Shown here: piece by piece, positions 1-8,441 of the stretch | Layout of the letters: the number at the start of each line of letters is the position of its first letter | How positions within the stretch are numbered: position 1 is the stretch's first letter | Assembly (NCBI RefSeq): GCF_001984155.1 | Contig: NZ_MTQO01000051.1 | Location: 186,001 to 250,000, forward strand | Source of the DNA: Actinosynnema sp. ALI-1.44 | Lineage (GTDB): Bacteria; Actinomycetota; Actinomycetes; Mycobacteriales; Pseudonocardiaceae | Length of the DNA: 64,000 bases | Direction: 5' to 3' | Notes under the pieces: model-generated | What the model saw: only the letters and a program-made list of their open reading frames with translations | Database searches by the model: none | Told to the model about the DNA's origin: nothing | Translations under genes and position numbers: made by a program

Positions 1-2
1 TC

Positions 3-908
3 GGCGTGGAGACCGCCACGAAGATCTTCTACAACGCGATGTTGATGAAGACCAGCGGTGCGTCCTACCTGCGGTACCGCACGTGGACGCTGCAGGCGGC
101 CAAGAACATGACCCCGGGTGTCTGCACCAACTTCGACGTCATCAAGGCAGCGTGGAACGCCGTGAGCGTGCCCGCGCAGTCCGGCGAGGCGACCTGCACC
201 CCGACCAACACCGGCCCGACCGTCACCAACCCAGGTTCGCAGAGCACTGTCGTGAACACCGCGGTCAACCTGCAGTTGAGCGCGACCGGTGGTACGGCTC
301 CGTTGCACTGGACGGCGACTGGCCTGCCCGAGGGCCTGTCGATCAGCGACGGTGGCGTGATCTCGGGGACGCCGACCGCAGAGGGCTCGTCGTCGGTCAC
401 CGCGACCGCGACCGACAGCTCCAGCCCGGCGAAATCCGGATCGGCCACGTTCTCGTGGACAGTCCGGCCTCAGTCCGGCACCGGCCCGGAGGTCGCCAAC
501 CCCGGTGCGCAGACCACAGAGGTCAACACCGCGGTCAACCTCCAGTTGAGCGCGACCGGTGGTACGGCTCCGTTGCACTGGACGGCGACTGGCCTGCCCG
601 AGGGCCTGTCGATCAGCGACGACGGTCTGATCTCCGGTACGCCGACCGCTGAGGGCTCGTCGTCGGTCACCGTCACCGCGACGGACAGCTCCAGCCCGGC
701 GAAGTCCGGATCGGCCACGTTCTCGTGGACGGTCACGCCCGGCGGCGGTGGCTGCAGCGCTCCGGCCTGGAACGCGACCACCTCCTACGTGCCGAACGAC
801 GAGGTCAGCCACAACGGCAACAAGTGGACGTCCACCTGGTACTCCACCGGTGCCGAGCCCGGCGACCCCACCTCGTGGAGCGTGTGGCGGGACGGCGGTG
901 CCTGCTAG
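3..908 (+). CDS. C-terminal part of secreted M4 (thermolysin-family) metalloprotease with two Ig-like domains and a chitin-binding domain (5' end outside window)
   Basis: The open frame enters from the left edge, so the gene is partial; a GTG at position 6 is probably not the real start. The first ~60 residues (ATKIFYNAML...YRTWTLQAA...) match the all-helical C-terminal domain of M4 neutral proteases; the HExxH part lies upstream of the window. Two near-identical ~85-residue modules follow (roughly residues 70-155 and 160-245), each with GLPEGLSIS...GVISGTP, the hallmark of putative-Ig (He_PIG) domains. The last ~50 residues (CSAPAWNATTSYVPNDEVSHNG...) form a carbohydrate-binding module of the CBM5/12 chitin-binding type. 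The protein is expected to be exported and to act on protein in chitinous material. The two Ig modules are almost identical at DNA level, which indicates a recent internal duplication. Confident for the domains; substrate unknown. Confidence 0.85.
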   Translation, partial: GVETATKIFYNAMLMKTSGASYLRYRTWTLQAAKNMTPGVCTNFDVIKAAWNAVSVPAQSGEATCTPTNTGPTVTNPGSQSTVVNTAVNLQLSATGGTAPLHWTATGLPEGLSISDGGVISGTPTAEGSSSVTATATDSSSPAKSGSATFSWTVRPQSGTGPEVANPGAQTTEVNTAVNLQLSATGGTAPLHWTATGLPEGLSISDDGLISGTPTAEGSSSVTVTATDSSSPAKSGSATFSWTVTPGGGGCSAPAWNATTSYVPNDEVSHNGNKWTSTWYSTGAEPGDPTSWSVWRDGGAC

Positions 909-931
909 CGGACAGTAGTTGATCGAGGGAG

Positions 932-969
932 GTAGCCGTGCCGGCCGGGACACCGGCCGGCACGGCTAC
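932..969 (+). terminator. Strong hairpin, transcription terminator of the M4 protease gene
   Basis: A perfect 17-bp GC-rich inverted repeat (GTAGCCGTGCCGGCCGG, loop GACA) starts about 24 bp after the protease stop codon. There is no T-tract, as is usual in actinobacteria. Confidence 0.75.
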
Positions 970-994
970 ACCCGTCTTGACCTGGTGTAACGCG

Positions 995-1051
995 GTGTCA
1001 GGGTGCGTGTCAGGGGCAGAACAGGCCCGTGACAGGACGGCCGTCGACTGT
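995..1051 (+). promoter_or_regulatory. SARP-type operator/promoter P1 of the ABC exporter operon
   Basis: Cores GTGTCAGG, GTGTCAGG, AGAACAGG and GTGACAGG start at 995, 1007, 1018 and 1029; the last three are exactly 11 bp apart. The final repeat starts 17 bp before GACTGT (1046-1051), a plausible -10 hexamer. No -35 box is visible, and the repeats sit where one would be, as in SARP-activated promoters. Transcription would start near 1058, which is the ATG of the ABC gene, so the mRNA is probably leaderless; no ribosome-binding site precedes that ATG. The likely activator is the adjacent SARP1 (inference). Confidence 0.7.
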
Positions 1052-1057
1052 AGCCGC

Positions 1058-2002
1058 ATGACAAGTTCAGCGATTGTTGCTTCGGGGCTGAAGAAGGCCT
1101 ACGGGGACAAGATCGTGCTCGACGGCATCGACCTGGACGTCCGTGCGGGCACCGTTTTCTCCCTGCTCGGCCCGAACGGGGCCGGCAAGACGACGACCGT
1201 GAACGTGCTGACCACGTTGGTCAGCGCCGACAGCGGGACAGTGCGTGTCGCCGGGCACGACATCAGGTCCGAGACCAAGCAGGTCCGGGCCGCCATCGGG
1301 GTCACCGGGCAGTTCGCGTCGGTCGACGAACTGCTGTCCGGTGAGGAGAACTTGCAGTTGATGGCCGACCTGCACCGGCTGCGGGGCAGCGCGGGCAAAC
1401 AGGTCGTCCGGCAGTTGCTGCGGAGGTTCGACCTCGAGCAGTCCGCGGGCAAACTGGCCTCGACGTACTCCGGGGGCATGCGCCGGAAACTCGACCTGGC
1501 CATGACGCTGGTCGGCAAGCCGCGGATCATCTTCCTCGACGAGCCGACGACCGGCCTCGACCCGCGCAGCCGCCGGACGATGTGGACCATCGTGCGCGAG
1601 CTGGTCGCCGACGGGATGACCATCTTCCTCACCACCCAGTACCTCGAAGAGGCCGACCAGCTCGCCGACCGGGTCGCGGTGCTCGACCAGGGCCGCCTGG
1701 TCGCCGAAGGCACGCCCGACCAGCTCAAGCGGCAGGTTCCCGGCGGTCACATCCGGTTCCGGTTCGCCGACGCGCCCCAGCTGGCCGCGGCGACGCGGGT
1801 GCTGTCGGGCTCCACGCCGGACCCGGACAGCCTGGTCCTGCGGGTGCCCAGCGACGGCGGCGTGAAGTCGGTGCGGGCCGCGCTCGACCGGCTCGACGAG
1901 TACTCCGTCGACGTCGAGGAGTTCACCGTGCACATGCCGGACCTCGACGACGTCTTCCTCGCCCTGACCGGCCACTCCAGCACAGCAGAGGTGTCGAAAT
2001 GA
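1058..2002 (+). CDS. ABC transporter ATP-binding protein, DrrA (daunorubicin resistance) family
   Basis: The 314-residue ATPase subunit of a two-gene ABC-2 exporter drives efflux together with the permease that follows. Visible motifs are Walker A GPNGAGKTTT, the signature YSGGMRR, Walker B IIFLDEPTTGLDPRSR and the switch region TTQYLEEADQLADR. The C-terminal ~80 residues resemble the DrrA-specific extension. The ATG at 1058 is chosen because homology begins there; an in-frame GTG at 938 would add 40 residues of upstream DNA that instead holds the terminator and operator P1. The stop overlaps the permease start (ATGA), so the two are translationally coupled. Such pairs usually export hydrophobic natural products or lipids. 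The substrate is unknown, but the SARP-type operator ties it to the P450 at 6.1 kb. Confidence 0.92.
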   Translation: MTSSAIVASGLKKAYGDKIVLDGIDLDVRAGTVFSLLGPNGAGKTTTVNVLTTLVSADSGTVRVAGHDIRSETKQVRAAIGVTGQFASVDELLSGEENLQLMADLHRLRGSAGKQVVRQLLRRFDLEQSAGKLASTYSGGMRRKLDLAMTLVGKPRIIFLDEPTTGLDPRSRRTMWTIVRELVADGMTIFLTTQYLEEADQLADRVAVLDQGRLVAEGTPDQLKRQVPGGHIRFRFADAPQLAAATRVLSGSTPDPDSLVLRVPSDGGVKSVRAALDRLDEYSVDVEEFTVHMPDLDDVFLALTGHSSTAEVSK

Positions 2003-2742
2003 CCAACGACTCGGCGATCATGTTGCGCCGCAACTTCAAGCACACCGTCCGCAACCCCGTCACGCTGTTCAACGCGATCCTGCTGCCGGTCGTGATGATG
2101 CTGATGTTCGTCTACGTGTTCGGGGACGCCTTCAGCGTCGGCGGCGCTTACGTCGACTACGCGACACCCGGCATGCTCATGATGACCCTCGCGTACGGCC
2201 TCTCGGCCACCGCTGTCTCGGTCAACTCCGACATGACAAAGGGGATCATCAACCGGTTCAAGGTCATGGACGTCTCCCGCGGCGCCGTGCTGACCGGACA
2301 TGTCGTGTCCACTGTGGTGCGCACGATAGTGGCGCTCACCGTCATCACCGGGGTGGCGTTCCTGATGGGCTTCAGCCCGTCAGCGAGCTTCCCGCAGTGG
2401 CTCGCCCTGATCGGCGTGCTGCTGCTGACGAGCATCGCCGTCGCGTGGCTCACCGTCGCATTGGGACTGGCCGCGAAGAGCGCCGAGTCCGCCGGGTTCA
2501 CCACCGTTCCGCTGATCATGCTGCCGTTCTTCTCCAGCGCGATCGTCCCCGCCGACAAGATGGGGCCCGGCGTCAGGGAATTCGCCGAGTACCAGCCGTT
2601 CACGCCGATCATCGAATCCGTGCGCGGGTTCTTCAACGGCACCCCGTCGACCGGGCACACGATCGCCGCGATCGCGTGGAGCGTCGGGATCGCCGTCGTG
2701 GGTTACCTGTGGGCGCGCAAGAAGTTCACGAAGCGAGCGTGA
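1999..2742 (+). CDS. ABC-2 type transporter permease, DrrB-like
   Basis: A 247-residue integral membrane protein with about six hydrophobic segments (for example NAILLPVVMMLMFVYVFGDAF and, near the C-terminus, TIAAIAWSVGIAVVGYLWAR). It has the ABC-2 permease layout: a short cytoplasmic N-terminus with RRNFKHTVRNPVTLFNA, then MTKGIINRFKVMDVSRGAVL between the second and third segments. The start codon overlaps the ATPase stop by 4 bp. The 3' end overlaps the tail of the convergent SARP1 gene by 17 bp, so no terminator separates them and antisense read-through is possible. It forms the membrane channel of the exporter. Confidence 0.9.
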   Translation: MTNDSAIMLRRNFKHTVRNPVTLFNAILLPVVMMLMFVYVFGDAFSVGGAYVDYATPGMLMMTLAYGLSATAVSVNSDMTKGIINRFKVMDVSRGAVLTGHVVSTVVRTIVALTVITGVAFLMGFSPSASFPQWLALIGVLLLTSIAVAWLTVALGLAAKSAESAGFTTVPLIMLPFFSSAIVPADKMGPGVREFAEYQPFTPIIESVRGFFNGTPSTGHTIAAIAWSVGIAVVGYLWARKKFTKRA

Positions 2743-5700
2743 CCTTGGCCAGCTCCCGCCAGTCCGCCTGTGCCCCTTCCTGAGTCGCCTCGGTGAACTT
2801 CGCGTCACCGAGGCGGTTTCGCACGTCCCGCTCGATCCGGGCCATGTCCGGCTGGGACCGGTCCGGTGCGCCGATCAGGCCGGCGCTCGCCGCGAGCAGC
2901 CGGGCGGCCTGCTCGTACTGTTCGTTGTGCAGCGCCAAATCCGCGATTCCCACCAGGACCTGTGAGATCAGCGGCGCCTGCCCCGAATCGGCCGCCACCT
3001 CGAACGCCGCGACGCGGTGTGCCAGCGCCTTGTCCGCGTCGTCGGTGAGGTAGGCGAGCAGGTGCTGGATCGTCGCGCGGGCGGATCCCTGCTCGGCCTT
3101 GGCACCCATCAGGTCCATCGCGACGCTCAGGTGCCGGTGCGCCTGTTCGGTGTCGCCGCTCCAGCGGGCGAGCTCCCCTTTGGACAGCGCCAGTTCGGCG
3201 AGCGCGTCCGGCCACGCGACCCGTTCCGCGTACCGCTGCGCTTCGGCCATGGCAGCCGTGCTCGCCTGCTCGTCGCCCGCCAGCCAGTACAGCTGCGCCT
3301 GACGTGACCGCATCGGCACGATGTCTTCGACGGCACCGACCTCGGTGATGACGGCGATCGCCTGGTCGTAGTACGCACACGCCTTGGCGAACTCCCCGCG
3401 CATGGCGATCCGATCCGCCAGTTGCGTGAGGGCGAACGAGATGCCCCACCGTTCGCCGATCGCGCGGAACTCGGCCAGCGCCGTCTCCAGGTAGGTGTCG
3501 GCTTCCTGCTCCTCCTGGCCGAGCAGGATCCGCTGCTTGCCGCCCTGCAGCCGGGCGACGGCGCGCACCCACGGGTCCTCGTCGTCCAGCAACGGGTCGA
3601 ACGCGTGGAGCGCCGCCGCCATGTCGTGCAGCAGGCGTTCCAGCGCACCGACGAACTTCAGCACCAGGCTATGGCTCTCGACGCGTTGGCTGAGCCGGTA
3701 CGCCTCCCGGATCCACTCCTGCACCTGGTTCGGGTCGATCCGCCCGGAGGTCATGAACATCGAGAGGAAGCCGTACGCCTTGGCCCGCACGTCGTCATCC
3801 GCGTCACCGGACGTGCCGACCGCCGCCGTCAGCAGCTCGTACCCCTCGGCCTTGCGCCCACCGAACCACCAGTACCAGCAGGCGGTGGCGGCGAGCCGCA
3901 TCGCGCCCTGTGCGTCGGCTGCGGCCAGCGCACCGCGCATCGCGGTGACGATGTTGTCGTGCTCGCCTTCGAGCTTGTCCATCCATTCCAGCTGCTCGGC
4001 TCGGCGCAGGTGCGGCTCGGCCGTTTCGACGAGTTCGGTGAAGTACGCCAGATGCGCCTGGCGCGCCAGGTCCGCCTCGCCGGCTTCCGTGAGACGCTGC
4101 TCGGCGTACTCCTTGACCATGCCCAGCATCCGGTAGCGCGGTGCCGTATCCCCGGCCGTGTTGCTGTCCGTGACCACGAGTGACTTTTCCGTCAACGCGG
4201 TCAGCAGCTCCAACACCTCCCACGACTCGACCTCGTCACCGGAACAGACGTGTTCGGCGGCGTCCAGGCTCGCACCACCGGCGAACACCGACAGCCTGCG
4301 CAGCACCACCCGCTCGGCGTCGGTGAGCAGTTCCCAGCTCCAGTCGATCACCGCGCGCAGCGTCCGGTGCCGGGGAAGTGCCGTGCGGCTGCCGCCGGTC
4401 AGCAGGCGGAACCGGTCGTCGAGCCGGTTGGCGAGCTGCTCCACGGTCATCGTGCGCAACCGGGCGGCGGCCAGTTCGATGGCCAGCGGCATGCCGTCCA
4501 GCGCCCGGCACACGCGCGCCATCGTGGCCAGGGTGTGGGCGTCGGCCGCGAGGTCCGTGCGCACAGCACCGGCGCGTTCACGCAGCAGCCGGACGGCGGG
4601 GGAGGCCTCGATCTGGCCGGGGTCGGCGTCCTCCGTGGGCAGGGCCAGCGGCACGACGTGCCACAGCGCCTCGCCGGTGATGCCGAGCGGCTCCCTGCTC
4701 GTGGCGAGGATCCGCAGGCGACGGCACTCCCCGAGCAGCCGGTGGGCGAACGTCGCCGCCGACTCGATCACGTGCTCGCAGTTGTCGATGATCAGCAGCA
4801 CCTGCCGGTCGCGCACCGCCGCGATGACCCGGTCTGTCGGTTCCGCGTCCGGCGCCCCGCCGAGCAGTCCGTCGCGCTGGCCGAGCGCGGCGAGCGTGGC
4901 CAGCGCGATGTCGTCGTCCGTGCCGATGGACGCCAGTTCCACCAGCCAGGCGCCGTCCGGCACGTCACCGAGCAGTGACCGCGCGGTTTCCGTTGCCAGT
5001 CTGGTCTTTCCCGAACCGCCCGGTCCGATCAGCGTGGTCAGCCGGTGCTCGGCGACGAGTTCGCGGACCGCGACGACATCGTCGGCCCTGCCGATGAACG
5101 TGGTCAGCTCGGCACGCAGGTTGCCGGTGCGGCCGTGGTCCTCTTCCTCCTTGCGCCCCACCTCGCCCCGCAGCAGCGCGACGTGTAACGCCGACAGTTC
5201 CGGTGACGGATCGGCGCCCAGTTCGTCGGCGAGGGCTTCGCGTGCGCGCTGGTAGGCCATCAGCGCCTCGTTGCTGCGGCCCGCGGCGCCCAGCGCACGC
5301 ATCAGCGAGGCGACCAGGCGCTCCCGGACGGGATGGGCGGCAACCAGGTCGGTCAGTTCGGCGACCATGTCCGCGCCGTGGCCCAGGCGGATCTCCGCCT
5401 CGAACCGGTCCTCCAACGCGCTGAGGCGCAACCCTTCGAGCCGGACGACCGCGGCGTCGAACGCCTCGCTGTCCTGCAGCCCGACGTCCTGCATGGCCGA
5501 GCCACGCCACAAGCCGAGCGCCTCGCGCAACAGGTTCGCCTGATGGTGATCGTCGCCACCCCGCGCCTGGCCGACAAGTCGCTCGAACCGCACGGCGTCG
5601 ACGGAATCGGGATCCACCAGCAGCCGGTAGCCGCCGACCTGCCCGTCGACCGCTCCGGCCGGCAGTACCCGGCGCAGCCGGGAAGCCAAGCGCTGCAACG

Positions 5701-5887
5701 CGTTCGCCGCGTCCGCAGGCGGGTTCTCGCCCCAGATCCAGTCGATCAGGGTCGCCTTCTGCACCACCCGGCCGGGGTCGAGCGCGAGCGCGATCAACAA
5801 CGCGCGCAACCGGGCACCCGGCACATCCGCCACACCGGCTTCCCCGCCGGTGTGGACCTCAAATGGTCCCAGCACCCCGATCCTCAC
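2726..5887 (-). CDS. SARP1: large AfsR/SARP-type transcriptional activator (winged helix, BTAD, NTPase, TPR-like tail)
   Basis: A 1053-residue regulator. Residues ~1-95 form the OmpR-like winged helix of SARPs (GPFEV... ARLRALLIALAL... LIDWIWGENPP), and ~100-245 the bacterial transcriptional activation domain (LLREALGLWRG... ERLVASLMRALGAAGRSNEALMAYQRAR). ~260-560 is an AAA/NB-ARC-like ATPase with Walker A GPGGSGKTR and Walker B VLLIIDNCEH. The rest is alpha-helical and TPR-like. There is no C-terminal LuxR helix-turn-helix. The start is GTG at 5887. A TAGATT -10 (5899-5894) would place transcription initiation at that GTG, suggesting a leaderless mRNA. It is convergent with the ABC exporter and divergent from the P450; both carry repeat operators of the SARP class, so it is their probable activator (inference from position and motif). 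Confidence 0.9.
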   Translation of the reverse strand: MRIGVLGPFEVHTGGEAGVADVPGARLRALLIALALDPGRVVQKATLIDWIWGENPPADAANALQRLASRLRRVLPAGAVDGQVGGYRLLVDPDSVDAVRFERLVGQARGGDDHHQANLLREALGLWRGSAMQDVGLQDSEAFDAAVVRLEGLRLSALEDRFEAEIRLGHGADMVAELTDLVAAHPVRERLVASLMRALGAAGRSNEALMAYQRAREALADELGADPSPELSALHVALLRGEVGRKEEEDHGRTGNLRAELTTFIGRADDVVAVRELVAEHRLTTLIGPGGSGKTRLATETARSLLGDVPDGAWLVELASIGTDDDIALATLAALGQRDGLLGGAPDAEPTDRVIAAVRDRQVLLIIDNCEHVIESAATFAHRLLGECRRLRILATSREPLGITGEALWHVVPLALPTEDADPGQIEASPAVRLLRERAGAVRTDLAADAHTLATMARVCRALDGMPLAIELAAARLRTMTVEQLANRLDDRFRLLTGGSRTALPRHRTLRAVIDWSWELLTDAERVVLRRLSVFAGGASLDAAEHVCSGDEVESWEVLELLTALTEKSLVVTDSNTAGDTAPRYRMLGMVKEYAEQRLTEAGEADLARQAHLAYFTELVETAEPHLRRAEQLEWMDKLEGEHDNIVTAMRGALAAADAQGAMRLAATACWYWWFGGRKAEGYELLTAAVGTSGDADDDVRAKAYGFLSMFMTSGRIDPNQVQEWIREAYRLSQRVESHSLVLKFVGALERLLHDMAAALHAFDPLLDDEDPWVRAVARLQGGKQRILLGQEEQEADTYLETALAEFRAIGERWGISFALTQLADRIAMRGEFAKACAYYDQAIAVITEVGAVEDIVPMRSRQAQLYWLAGDEQASTAAMAEAQRYAERVAWPDALAELALSKGELARWSGDTEQAHRHLSVAMDLMGAKAEQGSARATIQHLLAYLTDDADKALAHRVAAFEVAADSGQAPLISQVLVGIADLALHNEQYEQAARLLAASAGLIGAPDRSQPDMARIERDVRNRLGDAKFTEATQEGAQADWRELAKVTLAS

Positions 5888-5893
5888 CCGGTC

Positions 5894-5899
5894 AATCTA
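5894..5899 (-). promoter_or_regulatory. Putative -10 box of SARP1
   Basis: On the minus strand TAGATT lies 6 bp before the GTG start at 5887, giving a predicted transcription start at or next to the first codon. The -35 position (GACCGG, 17-bp spacer) is poor, consistent with a regulated promoter. The -35/spacer region lies inside one arm of the 24-bp inverted repeat 5899-6060. Confidence 0.4.
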
Positions 5900-6060
5900 G
5901 CGGGTGCTTCATTTGTCCGGTCGATGAGAGTCGGGATCGGGGCGGTTCCTGGCGTCGCCGCCGGAAGGCCGGAATACTGGTTGTCTTTTGGCTTTTCGGC
6001 GGTGGCGTCAGGGACCGCATCCGGCCCGGCTATCGCGATCGGACAGATGAAGCACCCGCT
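5899..6060. repeat. 24-bp inverted repeat in the SARP1-P450 intergenic region
   Basis: Arm 1 is 5899-5922 and arm 2 is 6037-6060. They match at 22 of 24 positions; the shared core is ATGAAGCACCCGCT. Arm 1 covers the -35/spacer region of the SARP1 promoter; arm 2 ends 12 bp before the first repeat of the P450 operator. The arms are 114 bp apart, too far for a terminator, and look like paired operator sites for a regulator of both divergent promoters. Confidence 0.65.
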
Positions 6061-6072
6061 TGTAGCCGCCGG

Positions 6073-6117
6073 GTGTCTGAGCCGTGTCAGGGCTGTGTCA
6101 GGACTCTCGACGACTGT
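6073..6117 (+). promoter_or_regulatory. SARP-type operator/promoter P2 of the P450 gene
   Basis: Three repeats, GTGTCTGA, GTGTCAGG and GTGTCAGG, start at 6073, 6084 and 6095, exactly 11 bp apart. GACTGT (6112-6117) begins 17 bp after the start of the last repeat, the same spacing and the same hexamer as in P1. Transcription would start near 6124, 23 nt before the P450 ATG. Confidence 0.75.
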
Positions 6118-6146
6118 TCGTCACAACCCACCACGGAAGGAATCCG

Positions 6147-7373
6147 ATGAGCCAGACGGTCAACGTCCCGCACGGTATGCCCAGGGAACGCGACGCGGGC
6201 CCGTTCGTCCCGCCGAGCCAGCTGACCCGGCTGCGCGAGGCCCGGCCGGTCAGTCCCATGGTGTTCCCCGACGGTCACGAAGGCTGGCTGGTCACCGGGT
6301 ACGACGCGGTCCGCCAGGTGATGGCCGACACCCGGTTCAGCTCCCGGGGCGACATCGGCATGCTGCACGAACCCTTCGAAATTCCCGGGATGCCTGCCTT
6401 CGCCGAGCCGGCCCCGCCGCCGCCGGGCATGTTCATCGCGATGGACCCGCCGGACCACACCCGGCTGCGGCGCAAGCTCACCGGCGCGTTCACCGTCAAA
6501 CGGATGAAGCAGCTCGAGGAGCACATCGTCGACATCGCCGAGCGGCAGCTGGACCAGCTGGCGCGGCTGACCCCGCCGGTCGACCTGGTCGCGGAGTTCG
6601 CGCTGCCGGTGCCGTCGCTGGTGATCTGCGAAATGCTCGGCATCGACTACGCCGACCGGGAGACGTTCCAGGTCAACACCAACAGGTTCCTGGACACGAG
6701 CCTGCCGTTCGACGAGAAGATCGCCGCGTACGGCGCCCTGGCCGGCTACCTGGCCGAACTGGTCACGGCCAAGCGCGCCGAGCCCGGCGAGGACATCCTG
6801 TCCGACCTGGCCCGGGACGAGGACCTGTCGGTCGAGGAACTCACCGGCATGGCGTTCCTGCTGCTGCTCGCGGGGCACGAGACCACCGCCAACATGCTGG
6901 CGCTGGGCACCTTCGCGCTGCTGGCCCACCCCGAGCAGATGGCCGAGCTGCGCGCGAACCCGGACCTGGTGCCCGACGCGGTCGAGGAACTCCTGCGCTA
7001 CCTGGCCATCGCGGACACCTTCTACCGCTACGCCACCGAGGACATCGAAGTCGCCGGTGAGACGATCACCGAGGGATCGACCGTGATCGTGTCGCTGCTG
7101 GCCGCCAACCACGACCCGCAGCGGTTCGACAACCCGGACACCCTCGACATCCACCGCAAGGCACGCGGGCACATGTCGTTCGGCCACGGCGTGCACCAGT
7201 GCCTGGGCCAGCAGTTGGCCCGCATCGAGATGCGCGCCGGGTTCGCCGGGCTGCTGCGCCGCCTGCCGGACCTCGAGCTCGCGATCCCAGCCGACGAGGT
7301 GAAACTGCGCACCCACATGCGCATCTACGGCGTCCACGCGCTGCCCGTCACGTGGTCGGGCGGCGAGGGCTGA
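6147..7373 (+). CDS. Cytochrome P450 monooxygenase
   Basis: A 408-residue soluble bacterial class I P450 that needs ferredoxin/ferredoxin reductase partners for heme-dependent substrate oxidation. Visible are the I-helix AGHETTAN with the acid-threonine pair, the heme loop FGHGVHQCLG with its cysteine ligand, and the region around EELLRYLAI before the K-helix product. The ATG at 6147 has GGAAGG eight bases upstream; an in-frame ATG at 6084 lies inside the operator repeats and is rejected. The promoter P2 links its expression to SARP1. No dedicated ferredoxin gene is adjacent. It is followed by a hairpin terminator, so it is probably monocistronic. The substrate cannot be told from the sequence. 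Confidence 0.93.
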   Translation: MSQTVNVPHGMPRERDAGPFVPPSQLTRLREARPVSPMVFPDGHEGWLVTGYDAVRQVMADTRFSSRGDIGMLHEPFEIPGMPAFAEPAPPPPGMFIAMDPPDHTRLRRKLTGAFTVKRMKQLEEHIVDIAERQLDQLARLTPPVDLVAEFALPVPSLVICEMLGIDYADRETFQVNTNRFLDTSLPFDEKIAAYGALAGYLAELVTAKRAEPGEDILSDLARDEDLSVEELTGMAFLLLLAGHETTANMLALGTFALLAHPEQMAELRANPDLVPDAVEELLRYLAIADTFYRYATEDIEVAGETITEGSTVIVSLLAANHDPQRFDNPDTLDIHRKARGHMSFGHGVHQCLGQQLARIEMRAGFAGLLRRLPDLELAIPADEVKLRTHMRIYGVHALPVTWSGGEG

Positions 7374-7398
7374 AACCGCCCGGCCGCACGGGAAAACG

Positions 7399-7436
7399 AT
7401 CACCGCGCGTCCCGAACACCGGGGTGTCGCGGTGAT
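7399..7436 (+). terminator. Hairpin terminator after the P450 gene
   Basis: ATCACCGCG (7399-7407) pairs perfectly with CGCGGTGAT (7428-7436). The 20-nt loop itself contains a small ACACC/GGTGT stem. Located 26 bp after the P450 stop. Confidence 0.6.
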
Positions 7437-7632
7437 TTCCAAGCCAACTGGCCACGATGTCACCTTCTGACGCCGAAATCCCGCGACCCACCCGGAACAG
7501 GCCGTCCACGATCGGGTGGTTTCGCCCGTTGGGGTGGCAGTCGTATCCTCTGCCCGGTATTCCCGGGTTCACCCTGTTTCGACCAGGTCACCGCTCGGGG
7601 AGTTCCGGCGGAGACAAGGGAGGAACGACCGA

Positions 7633-8415
7633 ATGCTTGACGGTATCCGCGGCACCGTGCGGACCACGGCGGGGCGCGTGGTGGACAGGGTGACGAAACG
7701 GCTGGTCCACCAACTGGAGCCGGTGATCCGGCGTGAGGTCGACCGGACCATCCAGGCGCTGACCGAGGCGGAGTTCCGGGCGCGCCGCGACATGCTGGCG
7801 GTCGGTGAGCGGGACGCGGCGCTGGCGGCGGCGAAGTTCGTGGACGCCAACATGCCGGTGGCCCGGTCGTTCAGCGACCCGGAAAGCACGCTGCGCTACG
7901 CGCTGGAACTCGCCCCGTCCGACGGCATGGCGTTGGAGTTCGGCGTGTTCCAGGGCCGGTCGCTGCGGATCATCGGGGCGACCCGGTCCGGTGAGGTGTA
8001 CGGCTTCGACTCGTTCAAGGGCCTGCCCGAGGACTACCGCTCGCACGTGCGCGAGGGCGCGTTCGCCATCGACGGCCTCCCCGACGTGCCCGGCGCGGAA
8101 CTCGTGGTCGGCTGGTTCGACGACACGCTGCCCGGCTTCATGGCCGAGCACCCGGGCCCGGTCAGCTTCCTGCACGTGGACGGCGACCTGTACTCGTCGA
8201 CCAAGACCGTGTTCGACCTGGTCGGCCCGCGCCTGCGGGTGGGCTCGATCGTCATCTTCGACGAGTTCTTCAACTTCCCCGGCTGGGAGAAGCACGAGTA
8301 CCGCGCCTGGCAGGAGTTCCTGTCGGCCACCGGCACCGAGGCCACCTACGAGGCGTACACGATGAACAACGAACAGGTCGTCGCCCGCATCACCAAGCAG
8401 GGCAAGTTCGACTGA
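7633..8415 (+). CDS. TylF/MycF-type class I SAM-dependent methyltransferase
   Basis: A 260-residue protein. After an amphipathic N-terminal ~75 residues comes the Rossmann motif MALEFGVFQGRSLRIIG (~residues 95-110), then YGFDSFKGLPEDY, FLHVDGDLYSSTKTVFDLV and IVIFDEFFNFPGW. This series is typical of the TylF/Methyltransf_24 family of metal-dependent sugar or polyketide O-methyltransferases. The acidic residues in DGDLYSS and IFDEFF are the expected metal/catalytic positions. The start at 7633 follows GGGAGG; the longer in-frame alternative at 7516 has no such site. A possible -10 TATCCT lies at 7544-7549. Probably acts on a sugar or small-molecule hydroxyl; the substrate is unknown. Confidence 0.8.
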   Translation: MLDGIRGTVRTTAGRVVDRVTKRLVHQLEPVIRREVDRTIQALTEAEFRARRDMLAVGERDAALAAAKFVDANMPVARSFSDPESTLRYALELAPSDGMALEFGVFQGRSLRIIGATRSGEVYGFDSFKGLPEDYRSHVREGAFAIDGLPDVPGAELVVGWFDDTLPGFMAEHPGPVSFLHVDGDLYSSTKTVFDLVGPRLRVGSIVIFDEFFNFPGWEKHEYRAWQEFLSATGTEATYEAYTMNNEQVVARITKQGKFD

Positions 8416-8441
8416 ACCGGCCAGCCGGGTGCCACGCGTGA

